Positions 1 through 9,719 of a DNA stretch of 64,000 nt are shown here, in pieces. A program made the position numbers and the translations under genes. The stretch is from Aeromonas lacus (GTDB lineage Bacteria; Pseudomonadota; Gammaproteobacteria; Enterobacterales; Aeromonadaceae): assembly GCF_000764665.1 (NCBI RefSeq), contig NZ_JRGM01000134.1:35762-99761 (forward strand), given 5' to 3'. The stretch's first letter is position 1; every line of letters starts with the position of its first letter. The notes under the pieces were generated by a model. That model saw only the letters and a program-made list of their open reading frames with translations, did not search any database and was not told the DNA's origin.

Positions 1-148
1 CTACTTCCGCAAGTCCCTCAAGATCATGGGCAGCCCGATCCGGGTCGAGTTCCAGGAGTCGGTCAACCCGTTTGAAGGCAAGAAGAATACCCTGACCCTG
101 AGTCAGGAGCGCCAGCGCAAACGGCTGCTGAAGATGAAGAAGAAATAA
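1..148 (+). CDS. der: GTPase Der (EngA), 3' end only
   Basis: The window opens inside a gene; the readable frame begins at base 2 and gives 48 residues ending in a lysine-rich tail (LLKMKKK). The stretch [20 protein letters not shown] matches the C-terminal KH-like domain of Der, the tandem-GTPase needed for 50S ribosome assembly. Both GTPase domains lie outside the window. The following zinc-ribbon gene fits the E. coli order der-yfgJ. A strong terminator starts 7 bases after the stop. Confidence 0.9.
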   Translation, partial: YFRKSLKIMGSPIRVEFQESVNPFEGKKNTLTLSQERQRKRLLKMKKK

Positions 149-154
149 GCCCTG

Positions 155-184
155 GCGGCTGCCCTCACCGGCAGCCGCTTTGTT
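155..184 (+). terminator. Rho-independent terminator after der
   Basis: Perfect 9-bp stem GCGGCTGCC (155-163) with GGCAGCCGC (170-178), six-base loop, followed by TTTGTT. Confidence 0.8.
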
Positions 185-208
185 ATCCTCGCCATGTTAA
201 GGGGAGGG

Positions 209-241
209 GGATCTGCCATGGAGCAAGACCATGGCAGATCC
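209..241 (+). repeat. Perfect 13-bp hairpin in the leader of the zinc-ribbon gene
   Basis: GGATCTGCCATGG (209-221) pairs perfectly with CCATGGCAGATCC (229-241) across a 7-base loop. It lies between the der terminator and the ribosome site of the next gene (GAGGAG, 249-254). ACTTTTC follows, so it could act as a weak terminator or attenuator. The function is not known. Confidence 0.7.
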
Positions 242-260
242 ACTTTTCGAGGAGTTGATT

Positions 261-491
261 ATGGAAGCCCTGCTATGTCCATCCTGCCAGAGCGAACTGG
301 ATACCCGCAGCAAGGAGCAAGCTTGCGGTAACTGCAAGGCCATTGTGCGGGTCACCGCACTCTGCCCCACCTGCCATCAGGAGCTGGAGCGGCTCAAGGC
401 GTGTGGTGCGGTCGATTACTTCTGCAATCACTGCAACTCGCTGGTCTCCAAGCGCTCGGTGCAATTTAGCGCCGCCATCCAGCCAACCTGA
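261..491 (+). CDS. yfgJ: Small zinc-ribbon protein, YfgJ type
   Basis: A 76-residue protein made almost entirely of two zinc-ribbon units. CPSC and CGNC form the first cysteine pairs, CPTC and CNHC the second, so two metal sites are expected. Its place directly after der matches E. coli yfgJ. The biochemical role is unknown. I chose ATG 261 because GAGGAG (249-254) lies 6 bases upstream; an in-frame ATG at 231 lies inside the perfect hairpin and has no good ribosome site. Confidence 0.8.
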   Translation: MEALLCPSCQSELDTRSKEQACGNCKAIVRVTALCPTCHQELERLKACGAVDYFCNHCNSLVSKRSVQFSAAIQPT

Positions 492-506
492 GCAAAGTGT
501 GGAACA

Positions 507-532
507 TAAAAAACCCGGCTAATGCCGGGTTT
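507..532 (-). terminator. Terminator, mainly leftward, for the small basic gene
   Basis: AAACCCGGC (511-519) pairs with GCCGGGTTT (524-532) around TAAT. Read leftward, the stop codon of the 48-residue gene (531-533) runs straight into the stem and a run of about six T follows. Read rightward there are only three T, so it may also stop yfgJ but fits the leftward gene better. Confidence 0.8.
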
Positions 533-677
533 ATGCTGTGTGTTCTGCGATAAGCAGGGTATAGGATCGATTTCTGCGCCACAGGTTGCGCTTGATGTCA
601 TTAAGCTTGAGCTTGCGTCTGGGACTCCAGCTGCACTTTGCTTTTCTGACCAGACTGATTTTTCTACGTTTTTGCAT
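531..677 (-). CDS. Very basic 48-residue protein, function unknown
   Basis: I do not recognise this protein. It has 48 residues beginning MQKRRKISLVRK, about 16 Lys/Arg against 2 acidic residues, and no membrane segment. Three things argue that it is real: a strong ribosome site (GGGAGGAG) about 6 bases before ATG 677, a Rho-independent terminator that starts at the stop codon and has its T-run on this strand, and a structured leader (hairpin 689-717 touching the ribosome site and a large inverted repeat at 726-796). It is co-oriented with mltF. The charge suggests RNA or ribosome binding, which is only a guess. It overlaps no other gene. Confidence 0.65.
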   Translation of the reverse strand: MQKRRKISLVRKAKCSWSPRRKLKLNDIKRNLWRRNRSYTLLIAEHTA

Positions 678-688
678 CTTGGTCTCCT

Positions 689-717
689 CCCAACTGGGTG
701 GCCATCCGGGCCTTGGG
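689..717 (-). promoter_or_regulatory. Hairpin overlapping the ribosome site of the small basic gene
   Basis: On the minus strand CCCAA (713-717) pairs with TTGGG (689-693), with GGCC/GGCC pairing inside. The right arm shares its last two G with the GGAGG ribosome site, so the fold could limit translation. Confidence 0.4.
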
Positions 718-725
718 TCATTGAT

Positions 726-796
726 GGAGCCCATCCGAAATTGCTGTTATTTAATCTCTCAACATAATGAAAAAAATGCGATTTCGGATAGGCTCC
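726..796 (-). repeat. Long imperfect inverted repeat between mltF and the small basic gene
   Basis: Arms 726-744 and 778-796 are 19 nt each and pair except at two positions (one is a G-U wobble in minus-strand RNA). The 33-nt loop is AT-rich and contains TTAAAT-like sequence. It could be a leader structure, an end structure for mltF mRNA, or a binding site for a dimeric regulator. Confidence 0.65.
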
Positions 797-852
797 GATG
801 TAATTCGATGGTAACAGAGAAGTTTGCGTGAAAACAGCCGAATAATGGTTTG

Positions 853-2337
853 TTAGCGCATGGTGATCTGATTGACCACCTCGGCGATGACGGTGGGGCG
901 CTCGGCCAGCTCTGGTTCGCTGGCGTTGTCGATGTTTTCCCGCTGTTGCGCTCGCTGCTTCTCGTTGTCGAGCCAGAGCAGGCTCTGGTAATACTGGCGC
1001 ACGTTGTTGACGTAGTTGCGCGCCTCGCCGCCACGGGCATAGCCGTAGCGCACCTTGCGATGCCAGCGCGCCTGCTGCAGCAGCGGCAGCACCTCTTTCA
1101 CGTCGCCCCAGGCATCCGGGTTCTTGCCCAGCTCCTTGGTCAGGCGACGGGCATCCATCATGTGGCCGTAACCTATGTTGTAGGCGGTGAGGGCAAACCA
1201 CACCTTCTCGTCATCAGGCACCGAGTCGGGCACCTTCTCCATCATCTGTTGCAGATAGAGGGCTCCGCCCTTGATGCTCTCTTCCGGATGGAGCCGGTCG
1301 TTGACCCCCATCGCCTTGGCGGTGGGCTCGGTCAGCATCATCATGCCGCGCACGCCGGTGTAGGAGCGAGCATGAGGGTCCCAGTGGGACTCCTGATAGC
1401 TGATGGCGGCCAGCAGGCGCCAGTCGATGTTTTTGGCATGGTTCTGGAACAGCGACTGATATTTGGGCAGCAGACTCTTGGCTCGCTGCAGGAAGGTGCG
1501 GGTATCGACGAAATCGAAGTTCTGCACGTGGCCGAAGTACTTCTCGTCGAGCTTGGCGATGGCGCCATCCATGAAGCGCTGGCCGAAGAAGTCGATGACG
1601 CTGGCATAGAGGCTGTCGTCGGGCAGCTTGCTCATGGCCCAGGCGACGGTCTGCTTCTGGGCCAGGGTCAGCCCCTCGGTGAGCTCCGGGTAGTAGCGCT
1701 GGCTGCGGGCCAGCACAGTATCCTGCACCACCGTGTAGTCAATCTTGCCTTCGACCACCTGTCTCAGCAGATCTTCCAGATCGGCGCTGTTGCTGACGCT
1801 CCAGTTGAGGTCAGGATTGGTCTTGCTGAGCTCCTTGAGCAGATCTTCACCGGTCGAACCGGCAGCCACCACCAGCTTGCCCTTGATATCATCCAGAGAG
1901 TCCGGCTTTGGCTTGCCGTTGCGATAAACCAGTTTGGGTGAGACCTGATAGAAGCCCGGCCCGAAGCGAAACAGCTGGCGTCGCTCCGGGGTGACCATGA
2001 TGGCGGCCGCAGCCAGATCGAGTTTGCCTTTCTTGAGCAGGTTTACCAGTTCATCCGAACTGTTAACCGGCACTATGGTGAGTTTGACCCCCAGCCAGTC
2101 GGCATAGTTTTTCGCCAGCTCGTAATCGAACCCCTGGGCGGTGTCGTCACGCTGGTAATAGGAGGTGGGGCCGTAGATGGTGCCAACCCGGATCTCGCCC
2201 CGTTGGCGGATCTGCTCCAGCTGGCTGGAGGGGGTGTAGAAGTCACAACCGACTAGGGTCAGCAGCAACGTCAGCCCGATAAATAGTCGAAAAATGCAGC
2301 GCAAGTAGGTGAGTACCTTTGTTGAAAAAATCGGCAT
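853..2337 (-). CDS. mltF: Membrane-bound lytic murein transglycosylase F
   Basis: Outer-membrane lipoprotein that cleaves the glycan strand of murein between MurNAc and GlcNAc, leaving a 1,6-anhydro end. Of 494 residues, about 1-30 form a lipoprotein signal ending in LVGC (Cys31), about 45-265 form a solute-binding-protein-like regulatory domain, and about 290-450 the lysozyme-like SLT domain. The catalytic Glu is in [10 protein letters not shown] (Glu316), followed by GVRGMMMLT and AYNIGYGH, typical of the family. The length is close to E. coli MltF. It diverges from purL, the same arrangement as in E. coli. Confidence 0.95.
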   Translation of the reverse strand: MPIFSTKVLTYLRCIFRLFIGLTLLLTLVGCDFYTPSSQLEQIRQRGEIRVGTIYGPTSYYQRDDTAQGFDYELAKNYADWLGVKLTIVPVNSSDELVNLLKKGKLDLAAAAIMVTPERRQLFRFGPGFYQVSPKLVYRNGKPKPDSLDDIKGKLVVAAGSTGEDLLKELSKTNPDLNWSVSNSADLEDLLRQVVEGKIDYTVVQDTVLARSQRYYPELTEGLTLAQKQTVAWAMSKLPDDSLYASVIDFFGQRFMDGAIAKLDEKYFGHVQNFDFVDTRTFLQRAKSLLPKYQSLFQNHAKNIDWRLLAAISYQESHWDPHARSYTGVRGMMMLTEPTAKAMGVNDRLHPEESIKGGALYLQQMMEKVPDSVPDDEKVWFALTAYNIGYGHMMDARRLTKELGKNPDAWGDVKEVLPLLQQARWHRKVRYGYARGGEARNYVNNVRQYYQSLLWLDNEKQRAQQRENIDNASEPELAERPTVIAEVVNQITMR

Positions 2338-2356
2338 TTGTCAAAAAAGAAGCACC

Positions 2357-2385
2357 TTTATACCAGAGAGTGTGCGCCGAGTCAC
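2357..2385 (-). promoter_or_regulatory. Candidate sigma70 promoter of mltF
   Basis: On the minus strand GTGACT (2380-2385) and TATAAA (2357-2362) are 17 bp apart, about 20 bp before the mltF start. Confidence 0.5.
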
Positions 2386-2398
2386 ACTACACAAAACG

Positions 2399-2414
2399 AG
2401 AAAAACGTTTGTCC
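2399..2414 (+). promoter_or_regulatory. PurR-like operator upstream of purL
   Basis: AGAAAAACGTTTGTCC has the central AAACGTTTG core of the PurR palindrome and overlaps the purL -35 element. The outer bases match the consensus poorly, so this is a good candidate rather than proof. purL is a PurR target in E. coli. Confidence 0.6.
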
Positions 2415-2437
2415 GCTGTGAGCCAGCTCCCTATAAT
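2409..2437 (+). promoter_or_regulatory. purL promoter
   Basis: TTGTCC (2409-2414) and a perfect TATAAT (2432-2437) with a 17-bp spacer. Transcription would start near 2444, giving a leader of about 40 nt. Confidence 0.75.
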
Positions 2438-2485
2438 ACGCGCGTCTCAATTCCCCCCACTTCAAAACTTGGTGAGAAAGGTCAT

Positions 2486-5400
2486 ATGGATATCTTGCGT
2501 GGTGCCCCTGCACTGTCTGAGTTTCGTGTCCAAAAACTGCTGCAGCGATTTGCGCAGATGAAACAGGAGAGAGGAGTAGAGATAGAGGATGTCTATGCCG
2601 AATACGTGCACTTTGCCGAGCTTTCGAGCCCGTTGTCGCCTCCGGAGCGAGCGACCTTGGGCCAGCTTCTGCGCTACGGCCCGACTATCCCCGAACACAC
2701 CCCCAGCGGTCAGCTGTTTCTCGTTACCCCCCGCCCCGGCACTATCTCCCCCTGGTCTTCCAAAGCAACCGACATCGCCCACAACTGCGGCCTGAACAAG
2801 GTCAAGCGGCTGGAGCGCGGTATTGCCTATTACGTGCAGGCCAAGGGTGAGCTGAGCGCCGCCCAGCGTGCCGATGTGGCGGCCGTGCTGCACGATCGCA
2901 TGATGGAGACAGTGTTTGCCGACATGGAAGCGGCGAGCGCCCTGTTTGCTCACCATGAGCCGCGTCCCTTCACCCAGGTGGATGTGCTGGACGGTGGTCG
3001 CGCCGCGCTGGCCGAGGCCAACGTGGCGCTCGGTCTGGCCCTGGCCGACGACGAGATCGACTATCTGGTGGAGAATTTCACCCGGTTGGGCCGCAACCCC
3101 AACGACATCGAGCTCTATATGTTTGCCCAGGCAAACTCCGAGCACTGTCGCCACAAGATCTTCAACGCCGACTGGACCATCGACGGTGAGCAGCAGCCCA
3201 AGTCGCTGTTCAAGATGATCAAGAACACCTTCGAGCAGACGCCGGATCATGTCCTCTCTGCTTATAAAGACAACGCTGCGGTGATGGAAGGGAGCCAGGG
3301 TGGCCGCTTCTTCCCGAGCCCGGCCAGCGGCGAGTACCAGTACACCCAAGAGCAGGTCGACATCCTGATGAAGGTGGAGACCCACAATCACCCGACCGCC
3401 ATCTCCCCGTTCCCGGGGGCGGCCACCGGCTCCGGCGGCGAAATCCGCGACGAGGGTGCCACCGGTCGCGGTGCCAAGCCCAAGGCGGGTCTGGTGGGCT
3501 TCTCCGTCTCCAACCTGCGTATCCCCGGCTTTGAGCAGCCCTGGGAGCAGGATTTCGGCAAGCCGAGCCGCATCGTTAGCGCCTTCGATATCATGCAGGA
3601 AGGGCCGCTCGGTGGCGCCGCCTTCAACAACGAGTTCGGCCGTCCGGCCATTCTCGGTTACTTCCGTACCTTCGAAGAGGAGGTGCCGAGCCACAACGGC
3701 GTCGAGGTGCGTGGCTACCACAAACCCATCATGCTGGCGGGTGGTATCGGCAATATCCGCACCGAGCATGTCCAGAAAGGGGAGATCCCGGTCGGGGCGG
3801 CCCTCATCGTGCTGGGCGGCCCGGCGATGAACATCGGTCTGGGCGGCGGCGCGGCTTCCTCCATGGCTTCCGGCCAGTCGGCCGAAGATCTCGATTTTGC
3901 CTCGGTGCAGCGTGACAACCCCGAGATGGAGCGCCGGTGTCAGGAGGTGATCGACCGCTGCTGGCAGCTGGGGGACGACAACCCCATCGTCTTCATTCAC
4001 GACGTGGGCGCCGGTGGCCTCTCCAACGCCATGCCGGAGTTGGTGAGCGATGGCGATCGCGGTGGTCGCTTCGACTTGCGCGCTATCCCGAACGACGAGC
4101 CGGGCATGAGCCCGCTGGAGATCTGGTGCAACGAATCCCAGGAGCGTTACGTGCTGGCGGTGGCCAAGGAGAAGCTGCCGCTTTTCAAGGCGCTGTGCGA
4201 GCGCGAGCGCGCACCCTATGCCGTTATCGGTACTGCCACCGAAGAGAAGCACCTGACGCTCTCCGATCAGCATTTTGACAACCACCCTATCGATCTGCCG
4301 CTGGACGTGCTGCTGGGCAAGACCCCCAAGATGCACCGCGACGTGGTGACCCTGCCGGCACAAGGCAAAGCGCTCCAACTCGATGGCATCACTCTGGGCG
4401 AGGCTGCCGAGCGGGTGCTGCGTCTGCCGACCGTGGCGGAGAAATCCTTCCTTATCACCATCGGTGATCGCAGCGTGACCGGTCTGGTCAACCGCGACCA
4501 GATGGTCGGCCCCTGGCAGATCCCGGTTGCTGATTGCGCCGTCACCGCCGCTACCTACGACAGCTACCACGGCGAAGCCATGTCCATGGGCGAGCGCACC
4601 CCGGTGGCGCTGCTCTCCCACGCCGCCTCTGCCCGTATGGCGGTGGCGGAAGCACTCACCAACCTGGCGCCGGCTCACATCGGATCTCTGAAGCGAGTCA
4701 AGCTCTCCGCCAACTGGATGGCCGCCGCCGGTCACCCGGGGGAAGATGCCGGCCTCTATGAGGCGGTCAAAGCAGTAGGCGAGGAGCTCTGCCCGGCCCT
4801 TGGCATCACTATCCCGGTGGGCAAGGACTCCATGTCGATGAAGACCCGCTGGCAGCAGGATGGCAAGGAGCACAGCGTCACCTCGCCGCTCTCCCTGCTC
4901 ATCTCCGCCTTTGCCCGGGTCGAGGATGTGCGCAACACGGTTACTCCGCAGCTGCGTACCGATCTCGGTGAGACCGACCTTATCCTGATTGACCTTGGCA
5001 ACGGCAAGCAGCGCCTCGGCGCCTCGGCGCTGGCGCAGGTCTATCGCCAGCTGGGCGACAAGGCGCCGGATCTCGACAATCCGGTCCAGCTCAAGGGCTT
5101 CTTCAACGCCATTCAGGCGCTGGTGGCCGATCGTAAACTGATCGCCTACCACGACCGTTCTGACGGTGGCCTGTTCGTCACCTTGGTGGAGATGGCCTTT
5201 GCCGGTCACTGTGGTCTCGACATCCAGCTCGATCGCATCGGTGGCGAGCTGCTGCCAGCCCTGTTCAACGAGGAGCTGGGTGCCGTCATTCAGGTGCGCC
5301 GTGAAGATAAAGAGGCGGTGATGACCCTGCTGGCCGGTCACGGTCTGGCGGCCTGCTCCCACGTGCTCGGTTCGGTGCGCGAGGGGGATCTCATCACCTT

Positions 5401-6391
5401 GCAGCGGGCCGGTCAGGAGGTCTATCGCGCCAGCCGCACCGCCCTGCGTACCATCTGGGGCGAGACCAGCTGGCAGATGCAGCGCCTGCGCGACAACCCC
5501 GAGTGCGCGGATCAGGAGCATGCTGCCCGTCAGGACGCCACCGATCCGGGCCTGCAGGCCAAGCTCAGCTTCAACCCGGCCGAAGATGTGGCCGCACCTT
5601 ACATTGCCCGTGGGGTCTCCCCCCGTCTGGCGGTGCTGCGCGAGCAGGGGGTCAACTCCCACGTCGAGATGGCGGCGGCGTTTGACCGTGCCGGCTTTGC
5701 GGCGGTAGACGTCCATATGAGCGACATCCTCTCCGGCCGCATCAAGCTGGAGGAGTTCCAGACCCTGGTGGCTTGTGGCGGCTTCTCCTACGGCGACGTG
5801 CTGGGGGCGGGCGAAGGCTGGGCCAAGTCCATCCTGTTCAACGACGGTGCCCGCGAGCAGTTCCAGCGCTTCTTCGAGCGTGGCGATACCTTGTCGCTGG
5901 GCGTGTGCAACGGTTGCCAGATGATGTCCAACCTGCGCGAGCTGATCCCGGGTGCCGATCTGTGGCCGCGCTTCGTGCGCAACCGCTCCGAGCGCTTCGA
6001 GGCCCGCTTCAGTCTGGTGCAGGTACAGGAGTCCCCGTCGGCCTTCTTCGCTGGCATGGCAGGCTCCGTGATGCCTATTGCCGTCTCCCACGGGGAAGGG
6101 CGTGTCGAGGTGCGCGATGCCGCTCACCTGAGCGCACTGCAGCAGAGCGGTCTGGTAGGGCTGCGCTTTGTCGACAACCGCGGCAGCGTAACCGAGCAGT
6201 ACCCGGCCAACCCGAACGGCTCGCCGGATGGCATCACCGCGGTGACCACGCAAGATGGCCGCGCCACCATCATGATGCCACACCCGGAGCGGGTGTTCCG
6301 TACAGTGGCCAACTCCTGGCACCCGGACAATTGGGGCGAGGATGGTGCCTGGATGCGGATGTTCCGCAACGCCCGGGTTCGTCTGGGTTAA
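2486..6391 (+). CDS. purL: Phosphoribosylformylglycinamidine synthase
   Basis: Fourth step of purine synthesis: converts FGAR, glutamine and ATP to FGAM in the cytoplasm. The 1301-residue protein is the long single-chain form (E. coli 1295). The N-terminal part and two tandem AIRS-like ATP-binding halves ([30 protein letters not shown]) are followed by a C-terminal class I glutaminase with nucleophile Cys1141 in GVCNGCQMM and the His of PHPERVF. I chose ATG 2486 because GAGAAAGG lies just upstream and the protein then begins MDILRGAP as in the family; frame 2309-2485 is open but crosses the promoter. Likely repressed by PurR. Confidence 0.98.
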   Translation: MDILRGAPALSEFRVQKLLQRFAQMKQERGVEIEDVYAEYVHFAELSSPLSPPERATLGQLLRYGPTIPEHTPSGQLFLVTPRPGTISPWSSKATDIAHNCGLNKVKRLERGIAYYVQAKGELSAAQRADVAAVLHDRMMETVFADMEAASALFAHHEPRPFTQVDVLDGGRAALAEANVALGLALADDEIDYLVENFTRLGRNPNDIELYMFAQANSEHCRHKIFNADWTIDGEQQPKSLFKMIKNTFEQTPDHVLSAYKDNAAVMEGSQGGRFFPSPASGEYQYTQEQVDILMKVETHNHPTAISPFPGAATGSGGEIRDEGATGRGAKPKAGLVGFSVSNLRIPGFEQPWEQDFGKPSRIVSAFDIMQEGPLGGAAFNNEFGRPAILGYFRTFEEEVPSHNGVEVRGYHKPIMLAGGIGNIRTEHVQKGEIPVGAALIVLGGPAMNIGLGGGAASSMASGQSAEDLDFASVQRDNPEMERRCQEVIDRCWQLGDDNPIVFIHDVGAGGLSNAMPELVSDGDRGGRFDLRAIPNDEPGMSPLEIWCNESQERYVLAVAKEKLPLFKALCERERAPYAVIGTATEEKHLTLSDQHFDNHPIDLPLDVLLGKTPKMHRDVVTLPAQGKALQLDGITLGEAAERVLRLPTVAEKSFLITIGDRSVTGLVNRDQMVGPWQIPVADCAVTAATYDSYHGEAMSMGERTPVALLSHAASARMAVAEALTNLAPAHIGSLKRVKLSANWMAAAGHPGEDAGLYEAVKAVGEELCPALGITIPVGKDSMSMKTRWQQDGKEHSVTSPLSLLISAFARVEDVRNTVTPQLRTDLGETDLILIDLGNGKQRLGASALAQVYRQLGDKAPDLDNPVQLKGFFNAIQALVADRKLIAYHDRSDGGLFVTLVEMAFAGHCGLDIQLDRIGGELLPALFNEELGAVIQVRREDKEAVMTLLAGHGLAACSHVLGSVREGDLITLQRAGQEVYRASRTALRTIWGETSWQMQRLRDNPECADQEHAARQDATDPGLQAKLSFNPAEDVAAPYIARGVSPRLAVLREQGVNSHVEMAAAFDRAGFAAVDVHMSDILSGRIKLEEFQTLVACGGFSYGDVLGAGEGWAKSILFNDGAREQFQRFFERGDTLSLGVCNGCQMMSNLRELIPGADLWPRFVRNRSERFEARFSLVQVQESPSAFFAGMAGSVMPIAVSHGEGRVEVRDAAHLSALQQSGLVGLRFVDNRGSVTEQYPANPNGSPDGITAVTTQDGRATIMMPHPERVFRTVANSWHPDNWGEDGAWMRMFRNARVRLG

Positions 6392-6410
6392 GTTCGCATC
6401 GCAAACAACA

Positions 6411-6436
6411 AACCGGCCCCTGTGGCCGGTTTTTTT
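6411..6436 (+). terminator. purL terminator
   Basis: AACCGGCC (6411-6418) pairs with GGCCGGTT (6424-6431) and a run of T follows. Confidence 0.9.
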
Positions 6437-6566
6437 ATTGTCAACGCAGCGGCTTTGGCAACAAAGGTGTGAAAGTCAGTCAATGGTTTCACTGTAGGGA
6501 CATCGATAGGTGACACGAATAGATTCAAGTACTGCAAATGGGTTCAGGGGGAGGGGAAAGATGAGG

Positions 6567-6599
6567 ATAAAAAAACCGGCAGCCAAGGCTGCCGGTTTT
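6567..6599 (-). terminator. Terminator of the nuo operon
   Basis: Thirteen-bp stem (6572-6584 with 6587-6599), core CCGGCAGCC/GGCTGCCGG. On the minus strand it begins 16 bases after the nuoN stop and is followed by a T-run. Confidence 0.9.
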
Positions 6600-6615
6600 G
6601 ATTTAGAGAAGGGGA

Positions 6616-8079
6616 TTATTGCAGAACGACGTTCTGGAAACCCTGTACCAGTGAGATGACGGGTTGTGGGTAGAGGCCGAGCAATACCACCAGAGCGGCG
6701 GAGAGCAGCACGACCACGCCACCTGAGGAGAGAGCCCAGTTGGCGCTGGCATCACGCTGCTGCATGCCCGGTTCGCGCAGATAGAGGGTCACCATCACTC
6801 GGAGGTAGTAGTAGAGCCCCAGCGCACTGCCCAGGATGATGGCGGCGGAGAGCCACCAGAGCTGCGCTTCGACAGTCACACCGATGATGTAGAACTTGCC
6901 GATGAAGCCGAGCGTCATCGGGATACCTGCCAGAGAGAGCATCATCACGGTCAGTACGGCGGTCAGGTAGGGACGCTTCCAGAACAGGCCGCGATAGCTG
7001 TGCAGAGAGTCCGCATCCTTGCCGCGATAGGGGCTCGACATCATGCTGACGACGCCAAAGGCGCCCAGGCTGGTGAAGAGATACATCAGCAGGTAGACCC
7101 CGGCCGCTTCAACAGGCATCTGGCCGATACGGCTCGCCACGATCACCGCCAGCAGATAACCAAAGTGGGAGATGGAGGAGTAGCCCAGCATCCGCTTGAT
7201 GTTGCTTTGCACCAGTGCCAGCAGGTTGCCGATAAGGATGGAGATGAACGCCATGGCGGCCAGCAACCAGTGGATCATGGGATCGGCTGCAGCCGGTACG
7301 GCCAGATAGAAGCGCAGCAGTACGGCAAACACGGCGACCTTGCTGACGGTTGCAAGGAAGGTGGCGACCGGTGCCGGTGCACCTTCATAGACATCCGGTG
7401 TCCAGAGATGGAAGGGGGCCAGGGAGAGCTTGAAGGCAAAACCGACCAGCATCAGACCGAGGCCACCCATCAGCAGCGGATGGTGAGCCGGGCTCTGGGC
7501 CATGGTCACCCCGAGGGCATCAAAGCTCAGGCTGCCAGCCTGGGCATAGAGCAGCGCCATGCCAAACAGCAGGAATGCGGTGGCGGCGGCAGAGAGCACC
7601 ATGTACTTCACCGCGGCTTCCAGCGAGTGGCGCTCGCGGTAGGCGTACCCAACCAGACCGAACATCGGCAGGGTCAGCATCTCGATCCCGATAAAGAGGG
7701 AGGCGAGGTGGCGGGAGCAGGCCAGCACCAGACCACCGGCAGTGGCGATCAGCAGCAGCAGGAAGAACTCTTCCCGGTTATCCGGGTAGGCTTTTAGCCA
7801 CGATTGGCCGAAGGTGCAGGTTGCCAGCGCACCAATCAGCACCAATCCCATGTAGAAGACGGCATAGCCATCGACTTGCAGTAGCGGGGTAACGCCCCGA
7901 TCCCCCTGTGTCATGACGATGGGCAAGGAGAAGAGCGCCAGGTTGAGACCAATTATGGTGACGGTAAAGGCGGTAGTGACACAGCGGCGCCACGCGATGG
8001 CCAGCATCAGGGCCGCCATGGCCCCGGTGGTCAGCAGCAGTGGAAGCAGTGCCAGCAGTTGGGAAGCGGAGAAAGTCAT
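6616..8079 (-). CDS. nuoN: NADH-quinone oxidoreductase subunit N
   Basis: One of the three antiporter-like membrane subunits of respiratory complex I, forming a proton channel in the membrane arm. It has 487 residues (E. coli 485) and about 14 hydrophobic segments. The core has the usual ordered Lys residues in TM segments ([18 protein letters not shown]) and [21 protein letters not shown]. It is the last gene of the operon and overlaps nuoM by ATGA; the operon terminator follows. Confidence 0.97.
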   Translation of the reverse strand: MTFSASQLLALLPLLLTTGAMAALMLAIAWRRCVTTAFTVTIIGLNLALFSLPIVMTQGDRGVTPLLQVDGYAVFYMGLVLIGALATCTFGQSWLKAYPDNREEFFLLLLIATAGGLVLACSRHLASLFIGIEMLTLPMFGLVGYAYRERHSLEAAVKYMVLSAAATAFLLFGMALLYAQAGSLSFDALGVTMAQSPAHHPLLMGGLGLMLVGFAFKLSLAPFHLWTPDVYEGAPAPVATFLATVSKVAVFAVLLRFYLAVPAAADPMIHWLLAAMAFISILIGNLLALVQSNIKRMLGYSSISHFGYLLAVIVASRIGQMPVEAAGVYLLMYLFTSLGAFGVVSMMSSPYRGKDADSLHSYRGLFWKRPYLTAVLTVMMLSLAGIPMTLGFIGKFYIIGVTVEAQLWWLSAAIILGSALGLYYYLRVMVTLYLREPGMQQRDASANWALSSGGVVVLLSAALVVLLGLYPQPVISLVQGFQNVVLQ

Positions 8080-9620
8080 TGCAGAGCTCCAGCAGTTGGC
8101 AGCAGATACCAGTGCAGCACGTTGATGAGGCTGCTGCTGGCGGTATCAATCACGGGTTGGGGATAGAGGCCCAGCAGAACCAGCAGACCCGCAATCACCA
8201 TCATCATTGTCAGTTCGCGGCGATCCAGTCCTTTCAGGATGCTCTCGTCCTTGGCCGGGCCAAAGCAGGCGCGCTGCAGCATGATAAGGGAGTAGACCGA
8301 GGCCAGTACCAGACCGAAGGTGGCGACTGCAGTGATCACCGGGGCGACCTGGAAGCTGCCGATCAGGATCAGGAACTCACCGACGAAGTTGCCGGTACCC
8401 GGCATGCCCAGAGAGGCGACCGAGAAGAAGAGCATCACGCCCGGCAGATAGCGCAGGCGTCCCCACAGACCACCCATCTGGCGCAGATCGCGGGTATGCA
8501 GACGCTCATAGAGCTGACCGCAGAGGATGAAGAGGCCGGCGGCGGAGAGACCGTGGGCAATCATCTGTACTACAGCGCCCTGCAGGGCCACTTCGCTACC
8601 CGAGTAGATAGCGATCATCACAAAACCCATGTGGGAGATGCTGGTGTAGGCCACCAGCCGTTTGATGTCGGTCTGGGCAAAGGCCACGATGGCGCCATAG
8701 ATGATACCGATCAGGCCCAGCACCATGGCGTAGGGGGCAAACTCGGCAGACGCTTCCGGGAACAGCGGCAGGGCAAAGCGCAGCAGACCGTAGGCGGCGG
8801 TTTTCAGCAGAATACCGGCCAGATCCACAGAACCCGCAGTCGGTGCCTGACTATGGGCATCCGGCAGCCAGCCGTGCAGCGGTACCAGCGGCATCTTGAC
8901 CGCGAAGGCGATGAAGAAGCCCAGCATCAGCAGCCACTGAACGCCCTTGCTCATCGGGGTATTGAGCAGATCCAGATAGTTGAAAGTGAAAACACCGGTT
9001 GCATGCTGGTGGGTCAGCACCAGCCCGATGATGGCCACCAGCATGATCAGGCCGCTCACCTGGGTGTAGATGAAGAACTTGGTCGCCGCGTTGATCCGTG
9101 ATTTGCCGTCAGTGACCGAGTGGCCCCAGAGCGCAATCAGGAAGTACATGGGAACCAGCATCATCTCCCAGAAGAAGAAGAAGAGGAACAGGTCCAGCGC
9201 CATAAAGACACCGAGTACACCGCCCAGGATCCAGAGCAGGTTGAGGTGGAAGAAGCCGATGCGTTGCACGATCTCTTTCCACGAACAGAGGATGGCCAGC
9301 ACCCCGATAAAGCAGGTGAGGATGACCATCAGCAGTGACAAACCATCCACTGCCAGATGCAGGGAGATGCCGAAGCGGGGGATCCAGGGCAGACGCCATT
9401 CGGCAGCCCATGGGGAAGCGGCACCAGTGACGCCCGCGCTATCGAGGCCGGTGGTGGCAAGAGAGAAGTCACCACTTAGCCAGATGGCACAGGAGAGCAG
9501 CAGGCTGGCGCTCATGGAGAGGAGGGCAACCCAGCGGACAAACTGCCCGCCGAGACGCTCCATCTGCCAGCAGAGCAAGCCGCCGATAAAAGGAATTAAC
9601 AAGATCCAGAGTAAGGTCAC
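8076..9620 (-). CDS. nuoM: NADH-quinone oxidoreductase subunit M
   Basis: Antiporter-like proton-channel subunit of complex I, 514 residues (E. coli 509), entirely hydrophobic. Family features include [15 protein letters not shown] (the TM5 Glu), [19 protein letters not shown] and [19 protein letters not shown]. The start is GTG 9620 with GAGAG about 8 bases upstream. A 99-nt gap separates it from nuoL, unlike the tight joins elsewhere in the operon; the stop overlaps the nuoN start. Confidence 0.97.
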   Translation of the reverse strand: MTLLWILLIPFIGGLLCWQMERLGGQFVRWVALLSMSASLLLSCAIWLSGDFSLATTGLDSAGVTGAASPWAAEWRLPWIPRFGISLHLAVDGLSLLMVILTCFIGVLAILCSWKEIVQRIGFFHLNLLWILGGVLGVFMALDLFLFFFFWEMMLVPMYFLIALWGHSVTDGKSRINAATKFFIYTQVSGLIMLVAIIGLVLTHQHATGVFTFNYLDLLNTPMSKGVQWLLMLGFFIAFAVKMPLVPLHGWLPDAHSQAPTAGSVDLAGILLKTAAYGLLRFALPLFPEASAEFAPYAMVLGLIGIIYGAIVAFAQTDIKRLVAYTSISHMGFVMIAIYSGSEVALQGAVVQMIAHGLSAAGLFILCGQLYERLHTRDLRQMGGLWGRLRYLPGVMLFFSVASLGMPGTGNFVGEFLILIGSFQVAPVITAVATFGLVLASVYSLIMLQRACFGPAKDESILKGLDRRELTMMMVIAGLLVLLGLYPQPVIDTASSSLINVLHWYLLPTAGALQ

Positions 9621-9624
9621 GGTA

Positions 9625-9714
9625 TCAGCTCTCGTTCAAGTTCATATGAGATTGCACGCCCTGTTCCATCAAGGTCGGCAAACAGCCCGGCTGTACGATT
9701 TTCGTGTTGTTCAT
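9625..9714 (-). CDS. Possible 29-residue ORF in the nuoL-nuoM gap
   Basis: ATG 9714 lies 5 bases after the nuoL stop and the frame stays open for 29 codons, ending 4 bases before the nuoM GTG and inside its ribosome-site region. The peptide begins MNNTKIVQPG and has no membrane segment. A weak GGGG lies upstream. If translated it could couple nuoL to nuoM translation. It may be chance. Confidence 0.25.
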   Translation of the reverse strand: MNNTKIVQPGCLPTLMEQGVQSHMNLNES

Positions 9715-9719
9715 CGCGT

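Noticed and set aside
2309..2485. Longer N-terminus for PurL from ATG 2309
   Set aside because: It would translate through both promoters and the PurR site, has no ribosome site, and family PurL proteins start at MDIL-like sequence.
2462..6322. 1286-residue open frame opposite purL
   Set aside because: Mirror frame of a GC-rich gene; no recognisable domain, low-complexity His/Arg/Gly-rich content.
8040..9101. 353-residue rightward frame over nuoM/nuoN
   Set aside because: Antisense shadow of membrane-protein genes; Gln/His-rich composition, no domain.
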